64,000 nt of DNA from Riemerella anatipestifer (GCF_035666175.1 NZ_CP142016.1:2418001-2482000); one strand, 5' to 3'. Positions 1 through 9,955 are shown, counted from the first letter of the stretch. Program-made: numbers and translations. The notes: generated by a model not told the origin, from the letters alone.

Positions 1-1060
1 AGGTAGCATATACCATCTTACCTCCTTTTTTTAGGATTTTAGAATAATCTTGGAGGATTTGCTGTTGCTCTTTCTTTATTCTTTCTATAAAATCGGTATC
101 TATTTTCCATTTAGAATCGGGGTTTCTTTTTAGAACGCCCAATCCAGAACAAGGTACATCTAGTAGAAGGCGGTCGGCTTTATCGTGTAGCCTTTTAATG
201 ACTTTGTTGTCCTCTATAAATCTAGTTTCTATGTTGTGAGCTCCCGCTCTTTTAGCTCGGCGTTTTAGTTCGGCGAGTTTCCACTCAAAAATATCTAAAG
301 CGATAATTTGCCCTTTGTTTTTCATCAAAGCAGCAATGTGAAGTGTCTTGCCACCAGCACCAGCACAAGCATCTACCACTCTCATACCTTCTTTAACCTC
401 TAAGAAATGAGCAATTTTCTGAGACCCTGCATCTTGTACTTCAAACAATCCATCTTTGAAAGCAGAGGTTAAAAATACATTTTTCTTTTCCTTTAGCTCT
501 ATGGCTTCTGGGTAGTTTTTGAGGCTGTGGCATTCTACGCCCTCGTCGTTTAAGTCTGATACTAACTCCTTTTGTGTTGTCTTGAGTGTGTTGGCTCTTA
601 GTACAGTAGCTGTTTGTTGGTTAAGGGCTATCATTTCTTTTTCCCATGCTTCGCCGAGTTCTTTTTCTAGTGTTTCCGCGAGCCATTCAGGAATAGAATG
701 TTCTATGGCTTTGGTAGGGATGGTGTTTTTTTTCAGTTTGGTGATGATGTCGGCTATTTTAATTCCGTCAAATTCTTCAAACTTTTTATAATGCGTTTCG
801 CTCCAAAGCAGATAAGCAAGGATAAGCCTATAGATATTGTTGGGCTTTACGCCTTCGCCCATATAGTATTCTAGGCGTTTTTTCCAACGGATAATATTAT
901 AAAATATCTCTGAAACTACCGCTCTATCTTGGCTTCCCCATTTTTTGTTGGCTTTTAGCAGTCGTTCTATGACTTTGTCTGCGTATTTGTTTTTCTCAAA
1001 AAAGGTTTCTCTAAGTGCGTCGTGTATGCCAATAAGTAGGTTGCGGTGTATGAGTTGCAT
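1..1060 (-). CDS. RsmB/NOP2-type 16S rRNA m5C methyltransferase, C-terminus beyond the window edge
   Basis: Reading the minus strand from the ATG at 1058-1060 gives a continuous frame to base 1, about 353 residues. The N-terminal half looks like the helical RNA-binding region of RsmB-like enzymes. The C-terminal half is a Rossmann methyltransferase with a SAM-binding segment (VVDACAGAGGKTLH) and the family motif DVPCSGLGVLKRNPD. This family methylates a cytosine of 16S rRNA in the cytoplasm using SAM. The final catalytic cysteine region lies off the left edge. It is divergent from the cca gene. Family assignment is firm; the exact target base is not visible. Confidence 0.85.
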   Translation of the reverse strand, partial: MQLIHRNLLIGIHDALRETFFEKNKYADKVIERLLKANKKWGSQDRAVVSEIFYNIIRWKKRLEYYMGEGVKPNNIYRLILAYLLWSETHYKKFEEFDGIKIADIITKLKKNTIPTKAIEHSIPEWLAETLEKELGEAWEKEMIALNQQTATVLRANTLKTTQKELVSDLNDEGVECHSLKNYPEAIELKEKKNVFLTSAFKDGLFEVQDAGSQKIAHFLEVKEGMRVVDACAGAGGKTLHIAALMKNKGQIIALDIFEWKLAELKRRAKRAGAHNIETRFIEDNKVIKRLHDKADRLLLDVPCSGLGVLKRNPDSKWKIDTDFIERIKKEQQQILQDYSKILKKGGKMVYAT

Positions 1061-1377
1061 AAGTGTTTTTATTGTTTTTAATTCTAAAATGAATGGAAGT
1101 AAGTCAATACTCATATAAATATTGACTTATCCTCTGCAAAAGTACTAAAATGAAACCATAACTCCATACAGAAACGGATATTAAAGCGTAAAGGATAGAG
1201 GCGGTATCCTTTTTTGAGGAGGAACGACGAGAAAAAGATAAAGCCAAAAGCCTGACCCGAGCGGTAGGGAATGCTTCGGAGAGGGGGACGCCCTAATTAT
1301 TGGGAGCAAAAGGGTGAGGGTTTGTTTTCTCTTTTTTATCTTTGCAGGATTAAATAGCTAGTTGGTTCTTAGAATTC
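1061..1377. other. Divergent intergenic region with a structured GC-rich element
   Basis: No gene is visible here. Bases 1193-1209 form a GGATA/TATCC hairpin followed by a T-run, then a purine-rich and GC-rich stretch runs to about 1318, including GACCCGAGCGG near 1255 and GGACGCCC near 1287. I recall similar GGATA...TATCC plus GACCC elements between genes in Flavobacterium and Chryseobacterium. That is memory, not a search. TATCTTTG at 1337-1344 could be the -7 box of the cca promoter, although I see no TTG at the right distance. Confidence 0.4.
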
Positions 1378-2808
1378 ATGGAAAAATATATCAATCTTAA
1401 TCAGAATAGAAATCTTAAACTGTTTAAAATTATCTCTAAAGTAGCGGAGGAAAGAGGGCAGACGGCGTACATTGTGGGAGGCTATGTGAGGGATTTGCTT
1501 ATGAAACGACAAGTGCCTACGGATATAGATTTTGTAACGGAGCAAAGCGGGATAGAGTTAGCGCAAGCAGTGGCGAAGGAGCTGGATTCTAATCTAAAAG
1601 TATCGGTATTTAAGACCTATGGGACTGCTATGATAAAGTGGAAAGGACTAGAATTGGAGTTTGTAGGTGCAAGAAAGGAAAGCTATTCGGAAGATAGCCG
1701 AAAGCCTGCTGTAGAGAAAGGTAGCCTAGAAGATGACCAAAAACGCCGTGATTTTACCATCAATGCGATGGCAATCTCTCTAGGAAAAGAAGACTTTGGG
1801 CGTTTGATGGACCCTTTTAGTGGAGTACAGGATTTGGAGTCAAAAATTCTGAAAACTCCGCTAGAGCCTTTGCAAACTTATTCTGATGACCCTCTTAGAA
1901 TGATGAGAGCGATTAGATTTGCTTCTACGCTTAATTTTAAGGTGGAACAGAATTCTCTAGATGCGATAAAACAGGAAGCGGACAGGATAAAAATCGTCTC
2001 AATGGAGCGTATTATGGTAGAGTTTAACAAAATAATGCTTTCCGAAAAACCATCTATAGGCTTGAAACTCTTGGACGATACGGGACTTTTGGAGAAGATT
2101 ATCCCTGAACTTACCGCCCTTAAAGGTATAGAAGAAATAGAAGGACAAACGCATAAAGATAATTTTTACCATACACTAGAAGTAGTAGATAATATTTCTA
2201 AACATACGGATAAACTTTGGTTGCGATGGTCGGCACTGTTGCATGATATAGGGAAAGCACCTACCAAGAAATTTGTAGATGGCACTGGGTGGACTTTCCA
2301 CGGACACGAGTTTTTAGGTTCTAAGATGGCTAAACCTCTTTTTCAGCGATTGAAGTTGCCTCTAGGGGCAGACCTAAAGTATGTGCAGAAAATGGTAAAG
2401 CTTTCATCTAGACCTATTGCTTTGGTAACAGATGATACTTCTGATGCTGCTCTTAGACGCTTATTGTTTGATGCAGGGGAAGATTTGGAAGACTTGTTCA
2501 CGCTATGTAAGGCTGATATTACTACTAAAAATGCCAAAAAACAAGAACGCTTTAGAAAGAACTTTGAGTATGTAGCTCAAAAAATAAAAGAGGTGGAGGA
2601 GAAAGACCAAATAAGAAATTTCCAGCCGCCTATTTCTGGGGAAGAAATTATGGCTTTGTTTCAACTAAAACCAGGTAGAGAAATTGGGATTTTAAAGGAG
2701 AAAGTAAAAGAAGCAATTTTAGAAGGTGAAATTTCTAACACTCCCGAAGAAGCTAAAGATTTCGTAATAAAAGAAGCGGAAAAAATAGGATTGAAACTTA
2801 GTGTTTAA
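1378..2808 (+). CDS. cca: CCA tRNA nucleotidyltransferase (PcnB/CCA family with HD domain)
   Basis: The 476-residue product has the class II nucleotidyltransferase head with the motif IVGGYVRDLL (about residues 32-41) and the metal-binding pair in TDIDFV (about 49-54). RRDFTINAMA follows (about 123-132), then the RNA-binding helices, then an HD domain with LLHDIGKAPT (about 288-297). Such enzymes add or repair the 3' CCA end of tRNAs. Length is normal for Bacteroidetes members. It converges on the aconitase gene, and a shared hairpin terminator separates them. A poly(A) polymerase role cannot be excluded by sequence alone. Confidence 0.9.
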   Translation: MEKYINLNQNRNLKLFKIISKVAEERGQTAYIVGGYVRDLLMKRQVPTDIDFVTEQSGIELAQAVAKELDSNLKVSVFKTYGTAMIKWKGLELEFVGARKESYSEDSRKPAVEKGSLEDDQKRRDFTINAMAISLGKEDFGRLMDPFSGVQDLESKILKTPLEPLQTYSDDPLRMMRAIRFASTLNFKVEQNSLDAIKQEADRIKIVSMERIMVEFNKIMLSEKPSIGLKLLDDTGLLEKIIPELTALKGIEEIEGQTHKDNFYHTLEVVDNISKHTDKLWLRWSALLHDIGKAPTKKFVDGTGWTFHGHEFLGSKMAKPLFQRLKLPLGADLKYVQKMVKLSSRPIALVTDDTSDAALRRLLFDAGEDLEDLFTLCKADITTKNAKKQERFRKNFEYVAQKIKEVEEKDQIRNFQPPISGEEIMALFQLKPGREIGILKEKVKEAILEGEISNTPEEAKDFVIKEAEKIGLKLSV

Positions 2809-2818
2809 GATGATAATA

Positions 2819-2851
2819 AAAAAAAGCAGAGCCATTGGCTCTGCTTTTTTA
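2819..2851. terminator. Bidirectional intrinsic terminator
   Basis: AGCAGAGCC (2825-2833) pairs perfectly with GGCTCTGCT (2837-2845) around an ATT loop. A-runs precede it and T-runs follow it. It sits between the convergent cca and aconitase genes and can serve both strands. Confidence 0.9.
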
Positions 2852-2867
2852 CTATACAGATTATAAA

Positions 2868-5135
2868 TTATTTCTGTTGCTGTTGCTTAATCAAGTTCAA
2901 TGCAGAACCAGCTCTAAACCAACCTATTTGTCCATCGTTGTAAGTGTGGTTAGCTAAGATAGTATCTTTAGAACCATCTGTGTGTACTAACTCAATAGTA
3001 ACAGGCTTACCTGGAGCAAATTCAGCTAAATCTACAAAGTTGAAAGTATCTCCTTCTTTGATTTTATCATAATCAGCCTCGTTTGCAAAAGTAAGAGCTA
3101 ACATACCTTGCTTTTTAAGGTTAGTTTCGTGAATACGAGCGAAAGATTTTACTAGAACCGCCATAGCTCCTAGATGTCTAGGCTGCATTGCAGCGTGCTC
3201 ACGAGAAGAGCCTTCACCATAGTTATTATCCCCAACGATAACCGTTTTGATACCAGCCGCCTTGTAAGCTCTTGCTGATGCAGGAACTTCCATATACTCA
3301 CCAGTAAGTTCATTTTTAACTTTGTTGGTTTCCATATTGAATGCGTTTACAGCACCAATAAGGGTATTGTTGGCGATATTATCTAGGTGTCCTCTGTATT
3401 TTAACCAAGGTCCAGCCATAGAAATGTGGTCGGTAGTACACTTACCAAAGGCTTTAATCAACAACTTAGCTCCCATTACATTTTCTCCATTCCAAGCAGG
3501 GAAAGCGTCTAGTAATTGTAGTCTGTCAGACTCTGGAGCTACTTTTACTTGAACTTGAGAACCGTCTTCAGCTGGAGCAATATAGCCTGCGTCTTCAACA
3601 TCAAATCCTCTTGGAGGAAGTTCAAACCCTTGAGGTTCGTCTAATAAAACTTCTTCTCCATTTTGGTTAGTTAATTTATCTTTTCTAGGGTCAAAAGTTA
3701 AATCTCCCGCAATAGCTAACGCTGTTACTAATTCTGGAGAAGCTACGAAAGCATAAGTGTTAGGGTTACCATCTGCTCTCTTAGAGAAGTTTCTGTTGAA
3801 CGAGTGTACAATTGTATTTTTTTCTTGTTTTTCAGCACCTTCTCTAGCCCATTGTCCAATACAAGGTCCACAAGCGTTAGCAAATACTTTACCTCCGATT
3901 TTATCAAAAGTATCTAAATAGCCATCTCTTTCTACAGTAAACCTTACTTGTTCAGAACCTGGTGTAATAGTGTATTCTGCAGCTACTTTTAAGTTTTTCT
4001 CTTGAGCTTGTTTCGCTACGGAAGCGGCACGAGAAATATCTTCGTAAGAAGAGTTGGTACAAGAACCAATTAATCCTACTTCAACTTTAGTAGGCCAACC
4101 GTTTTTCTCTGCTTCCTCTTTCATTTTTGAAATAGGTGTTGCAATATCTGGAGAGAAAGGACCGTTCAAGTGTGGTTCTAATTCAGAAAGGTTGATTTCA
4201 ATAACTTGGTCGTAATATTTTTCAGGATTAGTGTAAACCTCTTCATCTGCACGAAGTACATTTTTGATAGCGTCGGCAGCTTCAGCTAAATCTGCTCTAC
4301 CTGTAGAACGAAGATACTCGCCCATATTATTATCGTAAGCAAAAATAGAAGTGGTAGCACCTATCTCTGCACCCATATTACAGATAGTACCTTTACCTGT
4401 ACAAGATAAAGCTTCTGCACCTTCGCCAAAGTATTCTACAATAGCACCAGTGCCTCCTTTTACAGTAAGGATACCTGCTACTTTTAGAATAACATCTTTA
4501 GCAGAAGTCCAACCGTTAAGTTTACCTGTAAGTTTGATACCAATCATTTTTGGGAATTTAAGTTCCCACGGCATTCCTGCCATTACATCTACAGCATCGG
4601 CACCACCTACACCTATGGCTACCATACCCAAACCACCAGCATTAGGCGTGTGAGAGTCGGTACCAATCATCATACCACCAGGGAATGCGTAATTTTCCAA
4701 TACTACTTGATGGATAATCCCAGCTCCTGGTTTCCAGAATCCAATACCATATTTGTTAGATACCGATTGAAGGAATTGATAAACTTCGTTATTTTTATTT
4801 TCAGCTTCTTGTAAATCTTTATCTGCTCCTACACGAGCCTGTATAAGGTGGTCTGCGTGTACTGTAGAAGGTACAGCCACTTTAGCCTTACCTGCTTGCA
4901 TAAACTGTAAAAGAGCCATCTGTGCCGTAGCATCTTGCATTGCTACTCTATCTGGAGCAAAGTCTACATAAGATTCTCCTCTCTTGAAAGCTTCTGGCTT
5001 CTGTTCAGAGAAAAGGTGAGCACAAAGGATTTTTTCAGAATAGGTAAGAGGTCTTCCCATAAACTCTCTCGCAGCGTTTACTCTGTTCTCAAAATCAGAG
5101 TAAACTTTCTTAATCATATCAAAGTCAAAAGTCAT
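2868..5135 (-). CDS. acn: Aconitate hydratase
   Basis: The product is about 755 residues and belongs to the aconitase family, which isomerises citrate and isocitrate in the TCA cycle. Iron-sulfur cluster cysteines are visible in [10 protein letters not shown] and in [10 protein letters not shown]. The C-terminal swivel domain carries [15 protein letters not shown]. The frame can be extended to a TTG at 5165, but the ATG at 5133-5135 ([10 protein letters not shown]) is the better start. A TATTTTTG box at 5179-5186 would give a leader of roughly 40 nt. Confidence 0.93.
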   Translation of the reverse strand: MTFDFDMIKKVYSDFENRVNAAREFMGRPLTYSEKILCAHLFSEQKPEAFKRGESYVDFAPDRVAMQDATAQMALLQFMQAGKAKVAVPSTVHADHLIQARVGADKDLQEAENKNNEVYQFLQSVSNKYGIGFWKPGAGIIHQVVLENYAFPGGMMIGTDSHTPNAGGLGMVAIGVGGADAVDVMAGMPWELKFPKMIGIKLTGKLNGWTSAKDVILKVAGILTVKGGTGAIVEYFGEGAEALSCTGKGTICNMGAEIGATTSIFAYDNNMGEYLRSTGRADLAEAADAIKNVLRADEEVYTNPEKYYDQVIEINLSELEPHLNGPFSPDIATPISKMKEEAEKNGWPTKVEVGLIGSCTNSSYEDISRAASVAKQAQEKNLKVAAEYTITPGSEQVRFTVERDGYLDTFDKIGGKVFANACGPCIGQWAREGAEKQEKNTIVHSFNRNFSKRADGNPNTYAFVASPELVTALAIAGDLTFDPRKDKLTNQNGEEVLLDEPQGFELPPRGFDVEDAGYIAPAEDGSQVQVKVAPESDRLQLLDAFPAWNGENVMGAKLLIKAFGKCTTDHISMAGPWLKYRGHLDNIANNTLIGAVNAFNMETNKVKNELTGEYMEVPASARAYKAAGIKTVIVGDNNYGEGSSREHAAMQPRHLGAMAVLVKSFARIHETNLKKQGMLALTFANEADYDKIKEGDTFNFVDLAEFAPGKPVTIELVHTDGSKDTILANHTYNDGQIGWFRAGSALNLIKQQQQK

Positions 5136-5255
5136 ATTATTAAATGATTTATTTTTCGTATTCAAAATTTAGTATCCACAAAAATACGAATTTTACACGG
5201 AATAGCTGTTTTTAATGAGTTTAGATTGATTATAAATAAGGGAATGAAAGTAGGA

Positions 5256-6116
5256 TTACTCTATCCAATCCTGCTCTATGAAACTATTTTCTCGTTTCAT
5301 CTTTTCTTTAGCACTTTTTTCCATCTTTTTGATGAGTTCGCTTTGAGAAACCTCTTTTCCGTTGATAGAGGCTTTTAACACTACATTACTTCCCATCATT
5401 CTAAAAGATTTAGCAGGGTCTGAACGGTTTTCCTGAAATGCTTTCTTGAATTGTTTCCTGTCTATTTTAACTAAATTTATTAGTTTGTCGGTAAGGTTCA
5501 CTTCTTGAGTATTGTTTATTTTTTGGCTACCAATGAGTTCAAATGAAAACATTTTTTGGTGGTCTTCCATTTTTACAATTAACCCTGGTAGACCGTGAAA
5601 CTTGTATGGTCCGTCTGGAATAGGAATATCTGTAGTGAACCACGCTGTCCATTTTCTACCTGCAAATTCAGTGGTGGCTTTTTGAACTTTCCAATTTTTA
5701 AAGGTTTCATGTTCTGGAACGATTTTCCATTGCATTTTTCTTTCGTCGCGTACGGCATAATCATCAAAACCTATTTTGGTATAAAGTTCTACTTCATAAT
5801 TAGGATAAGTTTTTAGTATCCAATCTTTAACCTTGGCTCTTTTCATATTTTTTAGATGACTAAGGTTAATGTTACCAGAAGAAATTTGACTTTGTTTTTT
5901 AATTTCTTGATTGATTATAGAATCGTTTTCTTGTTTTATTTTGCTGTAGAATACCGATTTTTCCTTATAAACATCTAAATTCATAATTTCTGAAATTAGA
6001 GAGTCTTTTTTAGTAGAATCTACAGCAAATTTGTACTCATAAGTGAATCTTTGGTTTTGACCTAAAACCCAATTCATCATAAACAAACAAATGGTTGATA
6101 GAATAAATTGTTTCAT
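5256..6116 (-). CDS. GLPGLI family secreted protein
   Basis: The name-giving motif is present (FHGLPGLIVKMED, in the middle of the protein). I place the start at the ATG at 6114-6116 because this gives a clean signal peptide ending near LGQ; the longer frame to 6167 would bury it. The product is about 286 residues, exported and rich in lysine. The family is widespread in Bacteroidetes and its function is unknown. It is followed by aconitase on the same strand after 120 bp, but nothing suggests a functional link. Confidence 0.8.
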   Translation of the reverse strand: MKQFILSTICLFMMNWVLGQNQRFTYEYKFAVDSTKKDSLISEIMNLDVYKEKSVFYSKIKQENDSIINQEIKKQSQISSGNINLSHLKNMKRAKVKDWILKTYPNYEVELYTKIGFDDYAVRDERKMQWKIVPEHETFKNWKVQKATTEFAGRKWTAWFTTDIPIPDGPYKFHGLPGLIVKMEDHQKMFSFELIGSQKINNTQEVNLTDKLINLVKIDRKQFKKAFQENRSDPAKSFRMMGSNVVLKASINGKEVSQSELIKKMEKSAKEKMKRENSFIEQDWIE

Positions 6117-6198
6117 AATTAAATATTTTTTTGTTAAAAGTAGAAAAAAATACTTAACATCAAACATCAGGTTGGTGTTAAAAAAAGTTAAATAAAAA

Positions 6199-7671
6199 TT
6201 ACCGTTTCAATTTTTTTAATAGAGGGGCAATGAGTTGTTGAGTTGGGTAAATTTTGCATATATAATTGCCTAAGAGAATGATAGTAAGCGCAAGTGTAGG
6301 GCGATAAATAAAGTCTATTATTGCCCAAGGTAAAGCGGGTAGATAGTATATCAGTAGGATTGTTCCGCTACATAATAAAGACATATACAACATCTTTAAA
6401 GAAAGCGGAAATACCCCAAAATATATTCGGTTGAATATAATTTTAATAATGTTAAAAGTGGTGAGAGAAATAGCGGTTGCCAAGGCTATTCCCATAATTC
6501 CTAAATCGGTATAGCGTAGAAATACGAGATTAAGCCCCACTGTAGCAAATGCTAAAAATAGCATGACTACTATGTTGAATTTGAAGTATTTGGACATGGA
6601 AATAATATGCCCATTGAAACCTGTGGCTAAATCAAAAAGAATAGCAGGACCTAGTATCCATAGTAGGTATTGGTGGTCTAATAGTTCGTTTCCGTTTTTA
6701 ATCATCTGTCCTAAAAATGGAAATCCAGCTAAAAGACAGGTATAGAGGATAATCCCAATACAGAAAAGATTAAGAGAAGTTTTTTGATGAGAGGCTTGGA
6801 GTTTAGCCATATCGTTTTCTTCAAAACATTGGTTTATCAGTGGAGCATAGATGGTGTAAAGCCCCATAGCAGGCACGGCAATGAGTTGCAAAATAGAGTA
6901 GATGTTAGAGTAAACGCCATTGAGTTTGAAATTAAGAAACTCGCTTATCATTACATTATCTATTTTGATAGCGATATAGTTGCCTATGTTTCCTAAAAAA
7001 CCATAAAAACTGTACTCTAAAAATTTTTTCCAAGTGTTATTAGTCCTAAAAAATTGTGTGGAAAAATCCCATTTAAACCCAGTTAGTTTTTTATTATACC
7101 AAAAATACCCTGCCAGAGACAATACAAATACTCCTAGAAAAAAAGCCAAAGCACCGTATTCTGGAACTCCTAGAAAGAAAAATAAAGAAAAAGCTCCCAT
7201 ATTAGCGATTTTAGGAAATAAATTTTCAAAAATATTAGGAATGGCTATTCTTTTATAGTTAGAAATATATTTGTTGAGTACTGAGGAAATGGAGAGTAGA
7301 AAAAGTAATGGTAATATGAGGTATTTCATATTCCAAAACTGAGTTGCTTTAAGGCTGGGAAATAGGAGACAAGCAAGAAAGAACGCTCCAGAAAATACTA
7401 TGAAATTAAAAACTACAGCTAGTAGAGAGAGAGAGAGCATACTTTGGTTGAGTCCTTGTTTTTCCGCAGAGAAAAAGAATTTAACATTAGAAAAAGAAAT
7501 ACCAAAGACTACGATTGGTAGAAAAGTTTCCGCCATAGGTAGAATGTATCTCAGTTTTCCATAGAACTCATAATCGTGAGGGAATAGGAATACAGAAGAT
7601 AGAGTGCCTATTAAAAAACCTAAGTAGCCTATTATGGAATACTTTATACCTTGTCTTGCAATAACATTCAT
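6199..7671 (-). CDS. Polysaccharide flippase (Wzx/MATE-like, oligosaccharide flippase family)
   Basis: The product is about 490 residues with roughly fourteen hydrophobic segments across its whole length, the layout of lipid-linked oligosaccharide flippases of the inner membrane. The open frame extends to a TTG at 7731, but the ATG at 7669-7671 (MNVIARQGIKYS) fits flippase N-termini better. It is the last chromosomal gene left of the cassette array. It occupies the place where an integron integrase would be expected, yet it shows no recombinase motifs. Confidence 0.8.
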   Translation of the reverse strand: MNVIARQGIKYSIIGYLGFLIGTLSSVFLFPHDYEFYGKLRYILPMAETFLPIVVFGISFSNVKFFFSAEKQGLNQSMLSLSLLAVVFNFIVFSGAFFLACLLFPSLKATQFWNMKYLILPLLFLLSISSVLNKYISNYKRIAIPNIFENLFPKIANMGAFSLFFFLGVPEYGALAFFLGVFVLSLAGYFWYNKKLTGFKWDFSTQFFRTNNTWKKFLEYSFYGFLGNIGNYIAIKIDNVMISEFLNFKLNGVYSNIYSILQLIAVPAMGLYTIYAPLINQCFEENDMAKLQASHQKTSLNLFCIGIILYTCLLAGFPFLGQMIKNGNELLDHQYLLWILGPAILFDLATGFNGHIISMSKYFKFNIVVMLFLAFATVGLNLVFLRYTDLGIMGIALATAISLTTFNIIKIIFNRIYFGVFPLSLKMLYMSLLCSGTILLIYYLPALPWAIIDFIYRPTLALTIILLGNYICKIYPTQQLIAPLLKKLKR

Positions 7672-7937
7672 TAATAAAACAATGAACCGCAAAATTAGCA
7701 AAATAATTAACACTTGTTTTAAAATTCTCAATCTAATGTCTATTGAGCAGTTAGAATAATATTATGCGTATTATATATTTGTTTTCGTTCTGTAGAAAGG
7801 AATATTTTTTATAAAAAAATATAAAATACGCAATAAATAAGTTTATTTATATTTTTGATTTTCAGTATTTTGATTATTTCTTTTTAAGAAATTAATAAAA
7901 TATTTTTCTGATTGGAAATATTTCGTATATTTGTGTG
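7672..7937. promoter_or_regulatory. Left border of the cassette array, attI-like position with a candidate common promoter
   Basis: This AT-rich, gene-free 266 bp separates the flippase from the first cassette. The first crossover-like core is G^TTAGCA at 7937-7943. Directly upstream is TATATTTG (7926-7933), a match to the Bacteroidetes -7 box, with a weak T-run (7903-7907) about 20 nt further upstream in place of TTG. No left arm or R'' 7-mer pairs with this core, as expected for an attI-type rather than an attC-type site. Calling it attI is inference. Confidence 0.5.
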
Positions 7938-8007
7938 TTAGCAGTAATGCGTGACGAAAAAAATCGTATCTTTGACAAAAATTTGAACTGAAAGAAAGAA
8001 GTAGGAA

Positions 8008-8457
8008 ATGAAATTACCAAAGTATCCGTTGGCATCGAGCGACAAGTTAATGACCTTTGAATTTACAAGCGAAGGACAGAAAGGCTTAATTGAAAAACTT
8101 GTGCGTTTCCAAGAAACCAACGTGAAAAACGTTTACAACCTTGCGTTTGGCGACAAAGACCTAACAACAGGCGACATAGACGATAAAGTAATTTCAAACA
8201 ATGGGGATAGCGAAAAAGTTTTGGCGACAGTTGCCGCAACGCTTTACGCTTTTACCGACAAATATCCGAACGCTTGGATTTATGCGACAGGTAGCACAAA
8301 ATCCCGAACAAGACTTTACCGAATGGGAATAACAAAATTTCTTTCGGAAGTAACAGAAGACTTTGAAGTTTTGGGCGAGAAAGATGAGGATTGGTTTCCG
8401 TTCAAAAAAAATGTTGAATATGACGGATTTTTAGTGCGTAGGAAAACAAAAAAATAA
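8008..8457 (+). CDS. DUF6934-like protein (unit 1)
   Basis: 149 residues with no signal peptide or membrane segment. The central part (NVYNLAFGD, then NNGDSEKVLATVAATLYAFTD, then YATGSTKSRTRLYRMGI) resembles my memory of the DUF6934 family of small Bacteroidetes proteins of unknown role. A 53-residue gene follows after 30 bp in the same cassette, a two-gene layout often seen for toxin-antitoxin pairs. TATCTTTG at 7967-7974 lies about 33 nt upstream of the ATG and may be a cassette-internal -7 box. Unit 7 appears to be an exact copy. Confidence 0.65.
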   Translation: MKLPKYPLASSDKLMTFEFTSEGQKGLIEKLVRFQETNVKNVYNLAFGDKDLTTGDIDDKVISNNGDSEKVLATVAATLYAFTDKYPNAWIYATGSTKSRTRLYRMGITKFLSEVTEDFEVLGEKDEDWFPFKKNVEYDGFLVRRKTKK

Positions 8458-8487
8458 TTAACTTTGTAAAATCAAAATTCAATTGAT

Positions 8488-8649
8488 ATGAAAGTAACAA
8501 CTGAAATAAAGAAACGTAAAATTCCGATTGTTCGGGTGGACAAAGCGTTAAACAAGTTTGACGACAAAATCCTATTCCCAGACAAATTGGAAAAAGCAAA
8601 TGAAATGCTTAAAAAAGTTGGACTACCTAAACAGTGGACAACTGCATAA
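8488..8649 (+). CDS. Small hypothetical protein, partner of the DUF6934-like gene (unit 1)
   Basis: An ATG at 8488 opens 53 codons ending TAA at 8647-8649, immediately before the attC site. The product is basic and contains VRVDKALNKFDDKILFPDKL. It is too short for domain recognition. The same gene recurs unchanged in unit 7, so it travels with its upstream neighbour. Antitoxin is one possibility; this is a guess from layout only. Confidence 0.55.
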   Translation: MKVTTEIKKRKIPIVRVDKALNKFDDKILFPDKLEKANEMLKKVGLPKQWTTA

Positions 8650-8656
8650 GCACTAC

Positions 8657-8789
8657 TGCTAACATCGGTTTTGCGTCAGGCGGGCTGACGTATAAACTTG
8701 AAGCCTTGTGCTTCGATTAAACATTAGAAATAAATTTAGGCTTTTGTGCTCCGAAACCCGCCCGAACGCAAAGCCGAACAACGTTAGCT
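8657..8789 (+). repeat. attC site of unit 1
   Basis: R'' is TGCTAAC and R' is GTTAGCT. The left arm CGGTTTTGCGTCAGGCGGG pairs with the right arm CCCGCCCGAACGCAAAGCCG. The unit start TTAGCAGTA is the exact complement of TACTGCTAA just before the arm. Confidence 0.85.
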
Positions 8790-8807
8790 GGCATTTTAAA
8801 CAAACTC

Positions 8808-9695
8808 ATGAAAATGAATACATTAAAACTGATAATAATTTCATTTACGTTTCTAATAATCAATTCATGTGCTACGGTACATGATAATAACCTAAAGTAT
8901 CAAATAGAAAAAATCATCTCATCCAAAAAAGGTGATTTTGGCATCTCAATTATTGACGAAAATAACAACATCATCGAAATTAATGGAAATAAATCTTACC
9001 CTTTACTGAGCACTTTTAAATTTCCAATTGCTTTGACAATACTACACAAAGTTGAAAATGGTGAACTATTAATGCAACAACAAATCTTCATAAAAAAAGA
9101 AGAATTGCTGGAAAATACTTGGAGTCCATTTAAAGAAAAATACCCAAACGGAAACATTTCAATTTCATTAGAAGAAGCACTTCATTGGATGATTGTTTAC
9201 AGCGACAACAATATGACTGATATTCTACTCCGTTTAATAGGTGGAACTAACGCCGTAGAAAAATTTATTGATGATGAAAACTTTGTCATTAAGAACAATG
9301 AAGATGAAATGCACAAAGACTGGAATTCTCAATTTATTAACAAATCAACACCAAATTCATTCACGAAACTTTTAAAGAACTTTTCCGAAGGAAAAATGTT
9401 AAACTCTGAAAATACGAAATGGCTATATGAATCTATGGTTAATAGCAAAACAGGTGTGAAACGATTAAAAGGCAAACTACCTAATGTTAAAATTGCACAG
9501 AGAGCTGGCACTTCTTTCACAAATGATGATGGAATCACAGGCGCAATAAACAATGTAGGCATAATGCAACTTCCTAATAATCAAAAAATTTATATAACTG
9601 TATTCATACACAATACTTCGGAAGAATTCAACAAGGGTGAGGAAATAATTGCTGATATTGCTAAAACGACTTATGAATTTTATACAAAAGAATAA
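8808..9695 (+). CDS. Class A beta-lactamase, RAA-type lipoprotein (unit 2)
   Basis: 295 residues with a lipoprotein signal (cysteine 21 in NSCATV), so it is likely anchored in the periplasm. Active-site motifs: S-T-F-K at 68-71 (Ser70 box), S-D-N at 132-134, and E-D-E-M at 165-168 in the omega loop, as in the CfxA/PER-like subclass. The usual K-T-G box is R-A-G-T at 232-235, a notable substitution. The enzyme should hydrolyse beta-lactams; spectrum cannot be read from sequence. It resembles the RAA enzymes described from Riemerella, by memory. It is the only gene of its cassette. Confidence 0.85.
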   Translation: MKMNTLKLIIISFTFLIINSCATVHDNNLKYQIEKIISSKKGDFGISIIDENNNIIEINGNKSYPLLSTFKFPIALTILHKVENGELLMQQQIFIKKEELLENTWSPFKEKYPNGNISISLEEALHWMIVYSDNNMTDILLRLIGGTNAVEKFIDDENFVIKNNEDEMHKDWNSQFINKSTPNSFTKLLKNFSEGKMLNSENTKWLYESMVNSKTGVKRLKGKLPNVKIAQRAGTSFTNDDGITGAINNVGIMQLPNNQKIYITVFIHNTSEEFNKGEEIIADIAKTTYEFYTKE

Positions 9696-9702
9696 AAACG
9701 TC

Positions 9703-9895
9703 AGCTAACATAGTATTTGCAAAAGGCGGGGTTAATGTGTTGAATTAAAAAGCAGGAATATTTAGCCGCATATGCTTTTCAATTCAACTATTTTGAGTAA
9801 TTTAGTTTCATTGAAAAAGCATCTGCTACGGTTGGTCGAAATTGAACTATTGGTTCAATTTAGCCCACCCTTCGCAAATACTTTTTCCGTTATGC
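9703..9895 (+). repeat. attC site of unit 2
   Basis: R'' AGCTAAC, R' GTTATGC. The left arm TAGTATTTGCAAAAGGCGGGG pairs with CCCACCCTTCGCAAATACT. The long centre contains a nested hairpin, TTGAAC-tattg-GTTCAA. Same family as the sites of units 22, 29, 35, 36 and 42. Confidence 0.85.
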
Positions 9896-9955
9896 GGCAG
9901 CTTAAAAGACGACACCAAACCAAAAAAATCATCTTGACAACCACCCGACTTTGAA

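Noticed and set aside
7672..7731. Twenty-residue upstream extension of the flippase from a TTG codon
   Set aside because: The ATG at 7669-7671 gives an N-terminus typical of the family; the extension adds an extra hydrophobic stretch with no support.
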